Part shown: piece after piece, positions 1-7,777 of the stretch
How the letters are laid out: each line of letters starts with the position of its first letter
Numbering within the stretch: position 1 is the stretch's first letter
Made by a program: the position numbers and the translations under genes
The notes under the pieces: model-generated
What the model saw: only the letters and a program-made list of their open reading frames with translations
Database searches by the model: none
What the model was told of the DNA's origin: nothing
NCBI GenBank assembly: GCA_015056815.1
Contig: SVFN01000025.1
Location: 1 to 64,000, forward strand
Origin: Lachnospiraceae bacterium
Lineage (GTDB): Bacteria > Bacillota > Clostridia > Lachnospirales > Lachnospiraceae
Direction of reading: 5' to 3'
DNA: 64,000 nucleotides

Positions 1-1
1 C

Positions 2-77
2 AGTAGTACTATCGAACGAGAACCAAACCCACCGAGGACGGGAAGCACCCGCCTCTTTAGGCGGGGGAGGATGTCAC
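2..77 (+). mobile_element. Right end of an IS200/IS605 (IS1341-type) element, with TnpB C-terminal fragment
   Basis: A 7-bp hairpin (CCCGCCT at 48-54, loop CTTT, AGGCGGG at 59-65) is followed by GGAGGATGTCAC. This arrangement is typical of the right end of TnpB-carrying IS605/IS1341 elements, where it also forms the 3' end of the omega RNA. One frame is open from position 2 to a TGA at 98-100 and reads STIEREPNPPRTGSTRLFRR, like the poorly conserved C-terminus of TnpB. The rest of the element lies outside the window. The family assignment rests on recalled end sequences, not on a database match. Confidence 0.55.
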
Positions 78-168
78 TGCAGGGAGTGATCAGTCTGTGA
101 ATATTTCCGGTATAAATTTCTATTATCACCGATGATAACTTTTATGAAATACTAAAACCTGAAAATAC

Positions 169-190
169 ATGATATGATAGCATATCATAA
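169..190 (+). promoter_or_regulatory. Palindromic operator over a probable extended -10 of the nitrogenase-like operon
   Basis: ATGATATG (169-176) and CATATCAT (181-188) form a perfect 8-bp inverted repeat with a 4-nt spacer. TGATATGAT (170-178) fits an extended -10 with transcription starting near 185; no convincing -35 is visible. The half ATAGCATATCATAA (177-190) recurs, with two mismatches or fewer, at the promoters at 6475-6488 and 6687-6737. This suggests a common regulator, which is inference. Confidence 0.45.
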
Positions 191-309
191 GAAAATAAAA
201 TGATGCGAATGTGGTATTATTGCCCGTGTTTCTGTCAGGAAGGGAGCACGGGCAATTATTCTAAGAAAACATTTAGTAAGTGTTTTCCTATGGAAAGGAT
301 GTGTTCTAT

Positions 310-1764
310 ATGTCAGGTGTACAGTATTCCGGTGTCAGAGAGAGTAAAGCGGATAGGATCAATGATCTGGGAACTACCGGTAAAGAAGTGGAGGAAAATT
401 TTAAGAAGGGGTGCCTAAAAAGAGCAGACAGAAGCTTTGCGCAGGGACTTCAGTGTCAGCAGATCAACAGCATGGCTGCCCTGATGTCCTTAGAGGATTC
501 CGTGTTTATCTCACATTCCCCACAGGGCTGTGTTGGCTGTTCGATCATGGCGGTGGATATGTATCGTGTCGGTCAGGCTCACAGAGGAATCAAAAATATC
601 AAAAATCCGAGACTGATCGTGACCAACATTGACCAGAAAAGTGTCGTGTTCGGCGGAGAGGAAAAATTGCGGGAAGCTGTAAAAAAGGCTGTGGACAGAT
701 ACCATCCGAAGCTGGCGTTTATTTATGCGTCCTGTGCTTCCGGTATTATCGGCGACGATATTGACGCCATCGCCTCCGATCTGCAAAATCAGTATCCGGA
801 TACGATCATGGTTCCCATTCACTGTGAGGGATTCAAGTCCAAAATATGTGCTTCCGGATTTGATGCCGCGTTTATTTCCATCAATAAATATATTTTGAAA
901 CAGCAGAAGATAGAGAAGAAAAAAGGTCTGGTAAATCTGTTTGCACCGACTACGGTCAGCTATGCGGATCAGAAGGAAATGGAGAGAATGCTCAGGCTTT
1001 TGGGGGCAGAGGTAAATTATATTCCTTTCTACAGCTCGTTGGAAAAGATTAAGACGATTCCGGCGGCAGAGGCTTCCACTTCCATTTGTAAGGTGTTTGC
1101 GGATGAATTTATGAAAACACTGTGGGAGGATTATGAGATCCCATATTCTCATACGGTGATGCCGATCGGAATCCGCAATACAGATAAATGGTACAGAGGG
1201 ATCGCAAAGGTACTGGGGAAGGAAAAAGAGGTAGAGGACATTATAGCGAAGGAGCATGAGAGGATCGAACCGTTAGTGGCAAAGCTTCGGGAAAGACTTG
1301 AGGGAACGAGAGTGTTTATCTGTGGTGGTACCGGACGTTCCTTTGCGGCGGCAGCGCTCATCGATGATTTCGGAATGGAGCTTGTCGGACTTGAAACGCC
1401 GACCTATGATGATGACGCGCAGGTCGATATGGAATATCTGAACGGGATACATAAGGATTTTGTAGTAGATATTGCGAATATGCAGCCCTTTGAGCAGGTG
1501 AATCTGGTGAACAGATTAAAACCGGACGCTTTTATCGGTGTCCCGGAATGGGCGGCGAAGCTTGGCATCCCGACCACCCATGTACTGGACGGGAAGAGGC
1601 CAACCATGGGTTACGACGGACTGCTGTTTTTAGGGAATAAGATCGCTGACCAGTTGCAGAATCCCGGCTTTAACAAAAAGCTGGCAAAGCATGCGAAGCT
1701 TCCATATAAAGCTTCGTGGTATCAGGAAAATGCGTTCAAATATATCACGGAAGGGGGAAATTAA
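310..1764 (+). CDS. Nitrogenase-like component 1 alpha (NifD-like) subunit
   Basis: 484-residue oxidoreductase/nitrogenase component 1 protein. Start ATG 310 is preferred over an upstream GTG at 280 because GGAAAGGA (292-299) lies at good spacing. Against Azotobacter NifD, the P-cluster ligands C62, C88 and C154 correspond to C49, C74 (in HSPQGC) and C142 (before ASGIIGDD). The FeMo-cofactor ligands C275 and H442 correspond to C260 and H424, the latter ten residues before GYDG as in NifD. The active-site residues Q191 and H195 appear replaced by C180 and F184 after the HCEGF motif. A scaffold NifE would lack the cofactor histidine, so this looks like a catalytic subunit of a nitrogenase-like reductase with an unknown substrate. 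No NifH-like or NifB-like gene is in the window. It forms an operon with the next gene. Confidence 0.85.
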   Translation: MSGVQYSGVRESKADRINDLGTTGKEVEENFKKGCLKRADRSFAQGLQCQQINSMAALMSLEDSVFISHSPQGCVGCSIMAVDMYRVGQAHRGIKNIKNPRLIVTNIDQKSVVFGGEEKLREAVKKAVDRYHPKLAFIYASCASGIIGDDIDAIASDLQNQYPDTIMVPIHCEGFKSKICASGFDAAFISINKYILKQQKIEKKKGLVNLFAPTTVSYADQKEMERMLRLLGAEVNYIPFYSSLEKIKTIPAAEASTSICKVFADEFMKTLWEDYEIPYSHTVMPIGIRNTDKWYRGIAKVLGKEKEVEDIIAKEHERIEPLVAKLRERLEGTRVFICGGTGRSFAAAALIDDFGMELVGLETPTYDDDAQVDMEYLNGIHKDFVVDIANMQPFEQVNLVNRLKPDAFIGVPEWAAKLGIPTTHVLDGKRPTMGYDGLLFLGNKIADQLQNPGFNKKLAKHAKLPYKASWYQENAFKYITEGGN

Positions 1765-3054
1765 ATGTCTCAGATCATGGAAAACCCGAAGGGCGGTTGT
1801 GTGCTTGCGGGTATCAATTCAGTTTTGGGAGCAATGGAAGGAGTATGTCCAATCCTGCATTCCGGACCGGGCTGTTGTATGCAGACTACAGCGGCGGATC
1901 AGGGACAGTCCGGACATAAAAGCTCCTGCTTTGTGAGCAGTGTTTCCATTCCTTCCAGCAATATGCTTGAAAAAGAGGTTGTTTTTGGCGGTATCAATAA
2001 GTTAAAGACTACTATTCAGGGAGCCATCGATATTATGGACGCGGATGCTTATTTCGTGCTGACCGGTTGTACTGCCGGAATTATCGGCGACGATATTGCA
2101 AGTGTCACAGAGGAATTTCATGAAAAAGGGCATCAGGTATATCCTATCGATACACCCGGATTTGCGGGCGACAGTAATCTGGGATATGAGGTTATCTGGA
2201 ACACCCTGATCGATCAGGTCATTGAGCCAGGTGTGGCGAAGGATGAGAAGTTAGTCAATCTATTTGGTATCATTCCCTATCATGATCCTTTCTGGAGCGG
2301 TGCTTTGGAGGAAATTGACCGTATCCTTTCTCTTCTGGGGCTGAAGGTCAATACCTTTTTTACAAAGCATCAGGGCATTGAGGATGTGAAGAAATGTTCC
2401 GGTGCGGCGTTGAATATCATCGTGAACCCATGGCTGTTCAAGGGACCGGCTGAGAAATTCGAGAAAAAATTCGGTGTGCCATACATCCGTATTCCCGGTC
2501 TTTTCATAGGGGCAACGGATACCACGGAATTTGTAAGAAAAGTGGGGGAGGCACTTTCCCTTGATAAAAAGCTTGTGGACAGAGTGATCGATGCAGAGGA
2601 GGATTATGTCTATCATTATCTGGAGCAATCCATCGGTGTTGTGAGCTGGAAAAGGTTTGCTGTGGTGGCGGATGCCAACAATGCAGTGGGGATCACCCGT
2701 TATCTTGCAAATGATTACAGCTTTACTCCTGTTCTGGTGATTATCTCGGAGCCTATTTTCAGACCGGAGGATAAGGAGAGGATCATTAGACAGATTGAGG
2801 ATCTGGAATACGCCGTTCCGCCGAAGGTACTGTTTCTGACGGATCAGTATGAGATCAACGAAGCAATCCGTAATGAGGAAAAGGAGATTACGCTGTTGGT
2901 GGGCAGCAGCAATGAGAGGGAGATTGCGCTGGAGAAGGAAATCCAGTTTATCCTGGCGGCATTTCCTATGAATGAACGGCTGGTGTTTAACCGTACCTAC
3001 GCCGGATATCGGGGCAGCCTCACCTTTACGGAAGATATTTATGATAATAATTAA
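1765..3054 (+). CDS. Nitrogenase-like component 1 beta (NifK-like) subunit
   Basis: 429-residue partner whose ATG directly follows the stop codon of the NifD-like gene, so the two are almost certainly co-translated. C12, C37 (in HSGPGCC) and C102 (in LTGCTAGIIGDD) line up with the P-cluster ligands C70, C95 and C153 of NifK. EVVFGG at 71-76 matches the conserved VFGG block. Extra cysteines sit at 28, 38 and 55. It is shorter than NifK (about 520 residues) and lacks the NifK N-terminal extension. Keeping all three ligand cysteines argues for a P-cluster enzyme rather than a NifN scaffold. Reductive chemistry is inferred from the family; the substrate is unknown. Confidence 0.83.
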   Translation: MSQIMENPKGGCVLAGINSVLGAMEGVCPILHSGPGCCMQTTAADQGQSGHKSSCFVSSVSIPSSNMLEKEVVFGGINKLKTTIQGAIDIMDADAYFVLTGCTAGIIGDDIASVTEEFHEKGHQVYPIDTPGFAGDSNLGYEVIWNTLIDQVIEPGVAKDEKLVNLFGIIPYHDPFWSGALEEIDRILSLLGLKVNTFFTKHQGIEDVKKCSGAALNIIVNPWLFKGPAEKFEKKFGVPYIRIPGLFIGATDTTEFVRKVGEALSLDKKLVDRVIDAEEDYVYHYLEQSIGVVSWKRFAVVADANNAVGITRYLANDYSFTPVLVIISEPIFRPEDKERIIRQIEDLEYAVPPKVLFLTDQYEINEAIRNEEKEITLLVGSSNEREIALEKEIQFILAAFPMNERLVFNRTYAGYRGSLTFTEDIYDNN

Positions 3055-3097
3055 TGAAACAGGAGACAGGGGAAAGTTCTCTGTCTCCTGTTTCATT
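3053..3097 (+). terminator. Strong hairpin ending the nitrogenase-like operon
   Basis: A perfect 17-bp inverted repeat (3053-3069 with 3081-3097, 11-nt loop) starts at the nifK-like stop codon. The downstream T-tract is short, so it may act as a terminator or as a 3' stabiliser of the mRNA. Confidence 0.7.
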
Positions 3098-3262
3098 GAA
3101 AAAAGACTCATAAAAAATGAAAATGATAATAGTTGTATGAGTGATTTCTGTCGGTTGAGCAGTCGGTTTGGGCGCATTTGCCATGCCGGATCGTCCATTG
3201 CAAAGGTGGTCAGTTTAAAGGCTGACAGGGTTTTGTGACAATTTATAAGAGGAGAAAATGAA

Positions 3263-3757
3263 ATGAAAGAGAATCATACGATCAGAAAAGCGATAATGGA
3301 TGACATCGATCGGATTACGGAATTAGAGGCACTGTGTTTTCCAGAAAAGGAGGCTGCGACAAGAGAGGATTTTGAAAAGCGTTTAAAAAGCTATCCGGGG
3401 CATTTTGCGTTGCTGGAGATGGACGGTATGCTTATCAGCATGGTAAACGGCATGGTGACGGATGAGGAGGATCTGGCGGATGAGATGTACAGTCATGCCG
3501 GAATGCATAGGGAAAACGGGGCGTGGCAGATGATCTTCGGCGTTGACACGCATCCCGATTTTCAAAATCAGGGTTATGCTGCTGTTCTTTTGGAGTTTTT
3601 TATCGAGAAGGCAAAAAAGGAAGGAAGAAAGGGGCTCGTTCTGACCTGTAAGGAAAAACTGATACACTATTATGAGAAATTCGGGTTTGTAAATGAAGGG
3701 ATTTCAAAATCAGTACACGGGGATGTTGTGTGGTATCAGATGCGTAGATTATTATAG
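3263..3757 (+). CDS. GNAT family N-acetyltransferase
   Basis: 164-residue single-domain GNAT protein. Acetyl-CoA binding is indicated by the HPDFQNQGYAAVLLEFF segment around residues 94-110, followed by the usual C-terminal strand KLIHYYEKFGFVNEG. RBS AGAGGAG precedes ATG 3263; the ATG at 3258 runs into a stop two codons later. GNAT enzymes transfer an acetyl group to amines on small molecules or proteins. Nothing in the context names the substrate, and the strong hairpin upstream suggests an independent transcript. Confidence 0.88.
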   Translation: MKENHTIRKAIMDDIDRITELEALCFPEKEAATREDFEKRLKSYPGHFALLEMDGMLISMVNGMVTDEEDLADEMYSHAGMHRENGAWQMIFGVDTHPDFQNQGYAAVLLEFFIEKAKKEGRKGLVLTCKEKLIHYYEKFGFVNEGISKSVHGDVVWYQMRRLL

Positions 3758-3768
3758 TCATGATCTAA

Positions 3769-3795
3769 AAGTATGGAAGCAATGCTTTCATACTT
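3769..3795 (+). terminator. Hairpin after the first GNAT gene
   Basis: A 12-bp stem with one G-U pair (AAGTATGGAAGC at 3769-3780 and GCTTTCATACTT at 3784-3795) and a 3-nt loop lies 12 nt after the stop. The U-tract is weak. Confidence 0.5.
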
Positions 3796-3947
3796 GATTG
3801 GCGGTTTAAACAGATAACCTGGCCTGTCTGCCTGAGCCCGGAGGATTATGATAAATCATTTTGATAACGGGCAATCAGTTTTATATATTTTAAAGCCTTT
3901 GAGACATCGTTTAAGATATAGGAAAACATATCAAAAGGATCAGACAT

Positions 3948-4376
3948 ATGAAACCGGAAAATATAGAGATCATCACAACAACAGAGGGAATAGATTTTGA
4001 GCAGGTGACGAAGATTTTAAATGACTACGGGCTTAGCACCTTTGATGTCATCACACAGAAAAAGGTATTCGAGAACAGCTATGCGATGGTCTTTTTGCGA
4101 GAAGGAAAAAAGATCGTCGGCATGGGAAGGGCAATCTCGGACGGAATCTGTCAGGCGGCGTTTTATAATCTGGCACTTCACCCCGATTATTGCAAAAGAG
4201 GGCTGGGTCCTATCATCATGCAGGAGCTGTTGAAGCAGGTGGAAGGCTGTAATGTCATTTTTTATACGCATCCTAAATGGGTGGAGCTTTATAAGCACTG
4301 GGGCTTTAAGCATATGAAGACCGGATTTGCCCGGTATATCGATGAAGAACATCTGGGCAGTGAAGGATTTTTTTAG
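3948..4376 (+). CDS. GNAT family N-acetyltransferase
   Basis: 142-residue GNAT protein. The acetyl-CoA pyrophosphate loop is seen in HPDYCKRGLGPIIMQELL (about residues 79-96) and the C-terminal GNAT strand in WVELYKHWGFKHM. It resembles the short acetyltransferases of Firmicutes with unknown substrates and is not closely similar to the GNAT gene just upstream. It is convergent with the DUF2318 lipoprotein gene. Confidence 0.87.
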   Translation: MKPENIEIITTTEGIDFEQVTKILNDYGLSTFDVITQKKVFENSYAMVFLREGKKIVGMGRAISDGICQAAFYNLALHPDYCKRGLGPIIMQELLKQVEGCNVIFYTHPKWVELYKHWGFKHMKTGFARYIDEEHLGSEGFF

Positions 4377-4406
4377 GGAGACACTTTGAAAGCGCCTCCC
4401 CTTTTT
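4375..4406 (+). terminator. Probable terminator between convergent genes
   Basis: GGGAG (4375-4379) and CTCCC enclose an inner CTTT/AAAG stem and are followed by a run of T residues. The minus-strand reading also ends in T residues, so it may serve both convergent genes. Confidence 0.5.
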
Positions 4407-4424
4407 ATTGCCATTTATTTGTAT

Positions 4425-5045
4425 TTAATTTGACGCGAAAGTGTCCAGATAATCGGCGGGTACGATAAAGCTGTCATCATTTTCTGTCAGCTCTTCGATG
4501 GGCATGGGATTGCAGCCTCCGGCGACGGCGCCCACATCCTCGGCAGTAAAATCGAAACCACAATTCTGGCAGATCAGTTTATCGCCCTCTTGCTTGTAAA
4601 AGGCTCTCGGCGACGGACTGCAGCTCTGACAGGTGTTGAAGGCGAGATGCTTTTCTCCGTCTTCGGAGGCGATACCGATTAATTGGACATTGGTATCACC
4701 GGATTGATAATTATAGTAGGTCGCCGTTTCTGTGATGTCTGCTTTACTGATGATTAGATTATTGTCTCCATCCGGAGTCACCGAAACATAGTCTTCGGAA
4801 GATGTACTACCGGCGGATTCATTTTCTGAAGCTGCCACATCCGCAGTCTCCGTGGCGGTTTCTTCTGCCGCTTCTCCGGTATCATTTTTAGTAGCGTCTG
4901 TTTCAGACACATTCTGTTCCGCGCTCTGTGTGTTTTCCTGTTCAGTCTGTACAGCCGACTGGGTCTGTGCCTCTGTACTGCCGCATCCCGAAAGTAAGAT
5001 TCCCATCCCGATCAACGCAATTTTCCAGTTCCATTTTTTAAACAT
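4425..5045 (-). CDS. DUF2318-domain lipoprotein (Fe-S/metal-binding)
   Basis: 206-residue predicted lipoprotein with signal peptide and lipobox LSGC at residues 18-21. A Ser/Thr/Glu/Ala-rich linker follows to about residue 90, then a C-terminal DUF2318 domain. Visible motifs are CQSCSPSPRAF, CQNCGFDF and VGAVAGGCNPMPI, the cysteine pattern of that family. DUF2318 proteins occur in the P19-type iron/copper acquisition operon of Campylobacter, where they are thought to support metal or electron transfer outside the membrane. Here it lies 90 nt downstream of a copper-type HMA-SafE protein on the same strand and opposite an FtsX/ABC module, which fits such a role. Exact function unknown. Confidence 0.82.
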   Translation of the reverse strand: MFKKWNWKIALIGMGILLSGCGSTEAQTQSAVQTEQENTQSAEQNVSETDATKNDTGEAAEETATETADVAASENESAGSTSSEDYVSVTPDGDNNLIISKADITETATYYNYQSGDTNVQLIGIASEDGEKHLAFNTCQSCSPSPRAFYKQEGDKLICQNCGFDFTAEDVGAVAGGCNPMPIEELTENDDSFIVPADYLDTFASN

Positions 5046-5135
5046 ATGAATTCCTCCCTGTTGAAATTTGTATTAGGAAAACGCTGAATCGATCAGTGCT
5101 TCCTGAAATTAGTAGATCCGTTAAAGGTGTGGTAT

Positions 5136-6464
5136 TTATGTGCTGTTCTGAACGGCTGCAAAGTATTGCTTATCATCGATCACCTTGATTTTATTTTCGA
5201 TCATGTTCATCCAGCAGGAATAGGTGTAGTCACCGGTTTCTGCCGGAGTGAAGGTGATGATGTTGTCGCCCGTCGAAAGCTTTTTTTGAAAATCAAAGGC
5301 GGGACTAATCACCGTCTCATTGCAGCCGGTCAGATATCCCTCATCCACAATGATATCCATTTCCACCGGAATACCCTTTTGCAGTACCACATCAGCATAA
5401 TCACTGTAGGAGAGATGGAAGGACACCTTCTGCACATCCCCCTCAATGGTGGCGGCGAGATATGATTCATATTGATCGTAAACCGCCGGTGTCGCGCGTA
5501 TGCCGAGAATGGAAAGTCCCCTGTTTGCCATGGTAATGGAAAGCAATAATACAAGAACCGCAGATATATTCCGGAATCTCGCTCTGGTCTTTCCGGTAAG
5601 CAGATTGGAGGAGACTCCAAACAACAGCATAAGCGGCACCGTGCCGATGGCAAATAAAAACATGGACAGAGCACCCAAAAGTCCGCTTCCCGTGGCGAGG
5701 GCATAAAGCTGCATGGACTGCAGAGGACCGCAGGGCATAAATCCGTTTAAAAGACCTACGGTAAAAGCAAAGTTTTTTCCCTTTGGCATGGGAAGCCTGA
5801 TAAAGTGGGGAAGGTAAAAGTCCACAAGACCCAGCATGTTCAGGGAAAACAGAAGCATAAATATGGCCGCGCCCATCACAAATATGCCGGAAAGCGCTGT
5901 GCTTACATGAATGACGCTTCCCAGCGTACCCACGATGCCGCCCACGGCGGTGTAAGAAATAACTCTTCCCATATTATATAGAAGCGGTCGCTTGAAATTT
6001 TTCACGGAATTGCTCTCGGCGGAGGCAGATAGGTTAAGCGCCCCACACATACAGACACAGTGGAGACTGGTCAGTGCGCCCGTCACGATCAGCATGGCGT
6101 ACGTGATATTGCTGTCAATGGTCGGGATCAGAGTAAAAATATCAAAACCCAGAAGCCATCTGCACAAAGCGGCGGCGAGAACAAACGCCAGTACGGTGAG
6201 AATGAATTGTACCCATGAAATATGGGGAACCACATCCCTTCTCTTTTCGCTGATCTGTCCGGCATCCGTCTCATATCCGATGTCCCGTATCGTTTTTATG
6301 AGAATCTCTTTTTCCAGAGGAGCATCGCAGGAAACTCTGGCTACGTTATTCCGGATATCCACCGTTTCGACATCCGGAAGCGCCCGGAGTGCTTTGGTGA
6401 TGGTGTGAACACAGTGTTCACAATATATTCCTTTTATTCCTATAAAAATAGTATGCTTATTCAT
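5136..6464 (-). CDS. HMA - SafE/DsbD-like membrane - cupredoxin-like fusion protein
   Basis: 442 residues in three parts. An N-terminal heavy-metal-associated domain carries CEHC at 15-18. A SafE/UreH/DsbD-like six-helix membrane domain (about residues 85-310) contains paired motifs TSLHCVCMCGALN and GLLNGFMPCGPLQ. An extracytoplasmic C-terminal domain resembles a cupredoxin, with the potential ligands GCNETV and YSCWMNM. The architecture suggests moving Cu or reducing equivalents across the membrane. It probably forms an operon with the DUF2318 lipoprotein. An extended -10 (TGCTATAAT, minus strand) ends only 7 nt before the ATG and no RBS is visible, so the mRNA may be leaderless. Copper specificity is inference. 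Confidence 0.82.
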   Translation of the reverse strand: MNKHTIFIGIKGIYCEHCVHTITKALRALPDVETVDIRNNVARVSCDAPLEKEILIKTIRDIGYETDAGQISEKRRDVVPHISWVQFILTVLAFVLAAALCRWLLGFDIFTLIPTIDSNITYAMLIVTGALTSLHCVCMCGALNLSASAESNSVKNFKRPLLYNMGRVISYTAVGGIVGTLGSVIHVSTALSGIFVMGAAIFMLLFSLNMLGLVDFYLPHFIRLPMPKGKNFAFTVGLLNGFMPCGPLQSMQLYALATGSGLLGALSMFLFAIGTVPLMLLFGVSSNLLTGKTRARFRNISAVLVLLLSITMANRGLSILGIRATPAVYDQYESYLAATIEGDVQKVSFHLSYSDYADVVLQKGIPVEMDIIVDEGYLTGCNETVISPAFDFQKKLSTGDNIITFTPAETGDYTYSCWMNMIENKIKVIDDKQYFAAVQNST

Positions 6465-6471
6465 GGATTGA

Positions 6472-6499
6472 ATTATAGCATATCAAATAAGAAATACAA
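6472..6499 (-). promoter_or_regulatory. Extended -10 promoter with operator, HMA-SafE gene
   Basis: On the minus strand TGCTATAAT is an extended -10 (TATAAT at 6472-6477), with a poor -35 (TTGTAT, 6494-6499). ATAGCATATCAAAT (6475-6488, plus strand) overlaps it and matches the nitrogenase-like operator at 12 of 14 positions. Transcription should start at or just before the ATG. Confidence 0.5.
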
Positions 6500-6686
6500 T
6501 TCTGTTTATGAAAAGTTTAGAAACAATTTGAATTTATTATAATTAAAAAACGGGTTTCATCATTGCTTTCTTTTCTCTATAGCCATCTTCAGATGGGAAC
6601 GAATAGATTTCCTATGCAAAGTTACGGAAAATCTCCCGATCCGAAGGATAAAGTATGGAAAATTTTTTAATTGATAAGTAAAAGTA

Positions 6687-6740
6687 ATAGCAAATGATAA
6701 ATTCACAGTAATTTTCAATTTATTTATCATTTGCTATGAT
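6687..6740 (+). promoter_or_regulatory. 16-bp inverted-repeat operator with promoter of the ABC importer operon
   Basis: A perfect 16-bp inverted repeat (6687-6702 and 6722-6737, 19-nt spacer) has its right arm on the extended -10 TGCTATGAT (6732-6740). A -35-like TTTTCA lies at 6712-6717 with 17-nt spacing. The core ATAGCAAATGATAA resembles the sites at 177-190 and 6475-6488. A repressor bound to both arms would cover the promoter. Confidence 0.6.
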
Positions 6741-6823
6741 AACGATACAAAAATACGAAACCCGATAGGCACAAAGAGATGGATGACTGCTTTAAGTGGT
6801 TTATGTATGATGGGAGGATTTTT

Positions 6824-7777
6824 ATGATTGGGAAACAGGTCAGGAAATGGAGCAGTATTTTTTCCATAGCATTGGCGATCGTTCCGGATCTGGTCATACC
6901 GGATTCGGCGCTCCAGCCACAGACAGAGAAAGCATGGTTTTTATTATTCCTGTATATACTCGGCGGGATATTTCTTTTACTCTGTATCCTTTCCTTTTTT
7001 CATAAGGGACTTTCAAAGTTTCTGGAGAAAAACGGACCGTTGATTGCAGGCGGGATACTGGTGCTGAATATTGTAAACATTGTCTGCAGTAAGTTTGCGC
7101 TATTGCCGGTGCTTTTCTTTCCGTCTCTCGACAGAGTGTTCGGAGTCTTTATCAACGACAGGGCTTTGATGGTGGAATGTATCTTGTCATCCGGAAAGCT
7201 TCTGATTATTGGATTTGGAATCGGCGCAGTGTTAGGCTTTATTACAGGAATCCTGATCGGGTTCAATAAACACATTGCCTACTGGGTAAATCCGCTGACA
7301 AAGATGATCGGTCCGATTCCCGCAACCTCATGGTCGCCGCTTGTATTGTCGCTGTTTTCTACTTCTTATCAGGCAGCGGTGTTTATGATCGCCCTTGCCG
7401 TGTGGTTTCCGGTTACGGTAATGACCAGCAGTGGTATCCAGAATGTGCAGCAGACTTATTTTGAGGTGGCGGATACATTGGGGGCAGGCAGATTATATAA
7501 GGTGTTTCGTGTCGGTGTGCCGGCAGCAATGCCAAGTATCTTTTTAGGACTGTTTTATGCTACCACAGGCTCCTTTGTTACGCTGGTGACGGCGGAGATG
7601 CTCGGCTGTAAATCCGGGATCGGATGGTATTTAAACTGGCAGAAAAGCATGATGCTTTATGCAAACGTTTATGCCGGACTGATCTTACTGGCTGTTTTGT
7701 GTAACCTGATCATCAAGCTTCTGTTCCTGTTAAAGGACAGACTTTTGATCTGGCAGAAGGGAGTGATTAAATGGTAG
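6824..7777 (+). CDS. ABC transporter permease (Ssu/Tau/NMT1-type importer)
   Basis: 317-residue inner-membrane permease with about seven hydrophobic segments. The cytoplasmic EAA loop is visible in EVADTLGAGRLYKVFRVGVP. ATG 6824 is chosen because GGGAGG (6812-6817) lies 6 nt upstream; an in-frame ATG at 6779 has no good RBS. Ssu/Tau-type permeases import sulfonates, nitrate, pyrimidine precursors or metal chelates. It overlaps the ATPase gene by 7 nt and begins a six-gene operon. The substrate cannot be read from sequence; the neighbouring nitrogenase-like and metal-handling genes leave an organosulfur compound, metal complex or cofactor precursor open. Confidence 0.85.
   Translation: MIGKQVRKWSSIFSIALAIVPDLVIPDSALQPQTEKAWFLLFLYILGGIFLLLCILSFFHKGLSKFLEKNGPLIAGGILVLNIVNIVCSKFALLPVLFFPSLDRVFGVFINDRALMVECILSSGKLLIIGFGIGAVLGFITGILIGFNKHIAYWVNPLTKMIGPIPATSWSPLVLSLFSTSYQAAVFMIALAVWFPVTVMTSSGIQNVQQTYFEVADTLGAGRLYKVFRVGVPAAMPSIFLGLFYATTGSFVTLVTAEMLGCKSGIGWYLNWQKSMMLYANVYAGLILLAVLCNLIIKLLFLLKDRLLIWQKGVIKW

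Larger units (their letters stand above)
6465..6823. other. Divergent regulatory region between the HMA-SafE and ABC importer genes
   Basis: No coding sequence is seen in these 359 bases. The region holds the minus-strand promoter at 6472-6499, a possible small stem around 6607-6640 (AGATTTCC pairing with GGAAAATCT with one bulged A), and the large operator and promoter at 6687-6740. Confidence 0.6.

Noticed and set aside
200-418. 72-residue open frame overlapping the start of the NifD-like gene
   Set aside because: Overlaps a strongly supported gene in another frame and shows no family features.
310-3054. Annotation as canonical nitrogenase or as NifEN scaffold
   Set aside because: Residues at the Q191/H195 positions differ from N2-fixing NifD, while the retained cofactor His and all P-cluster Cys argue against NifE/NifN.
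6590-6660. Possible c-di-GMP-I (GEMM) riboswitch from the segment ATGCAAAGTTACGG
   Set aside because: The conserved GGCAAAC and tetraloop parts and the 3' half of the GEMM consensus are missing; only a short stem is supported.
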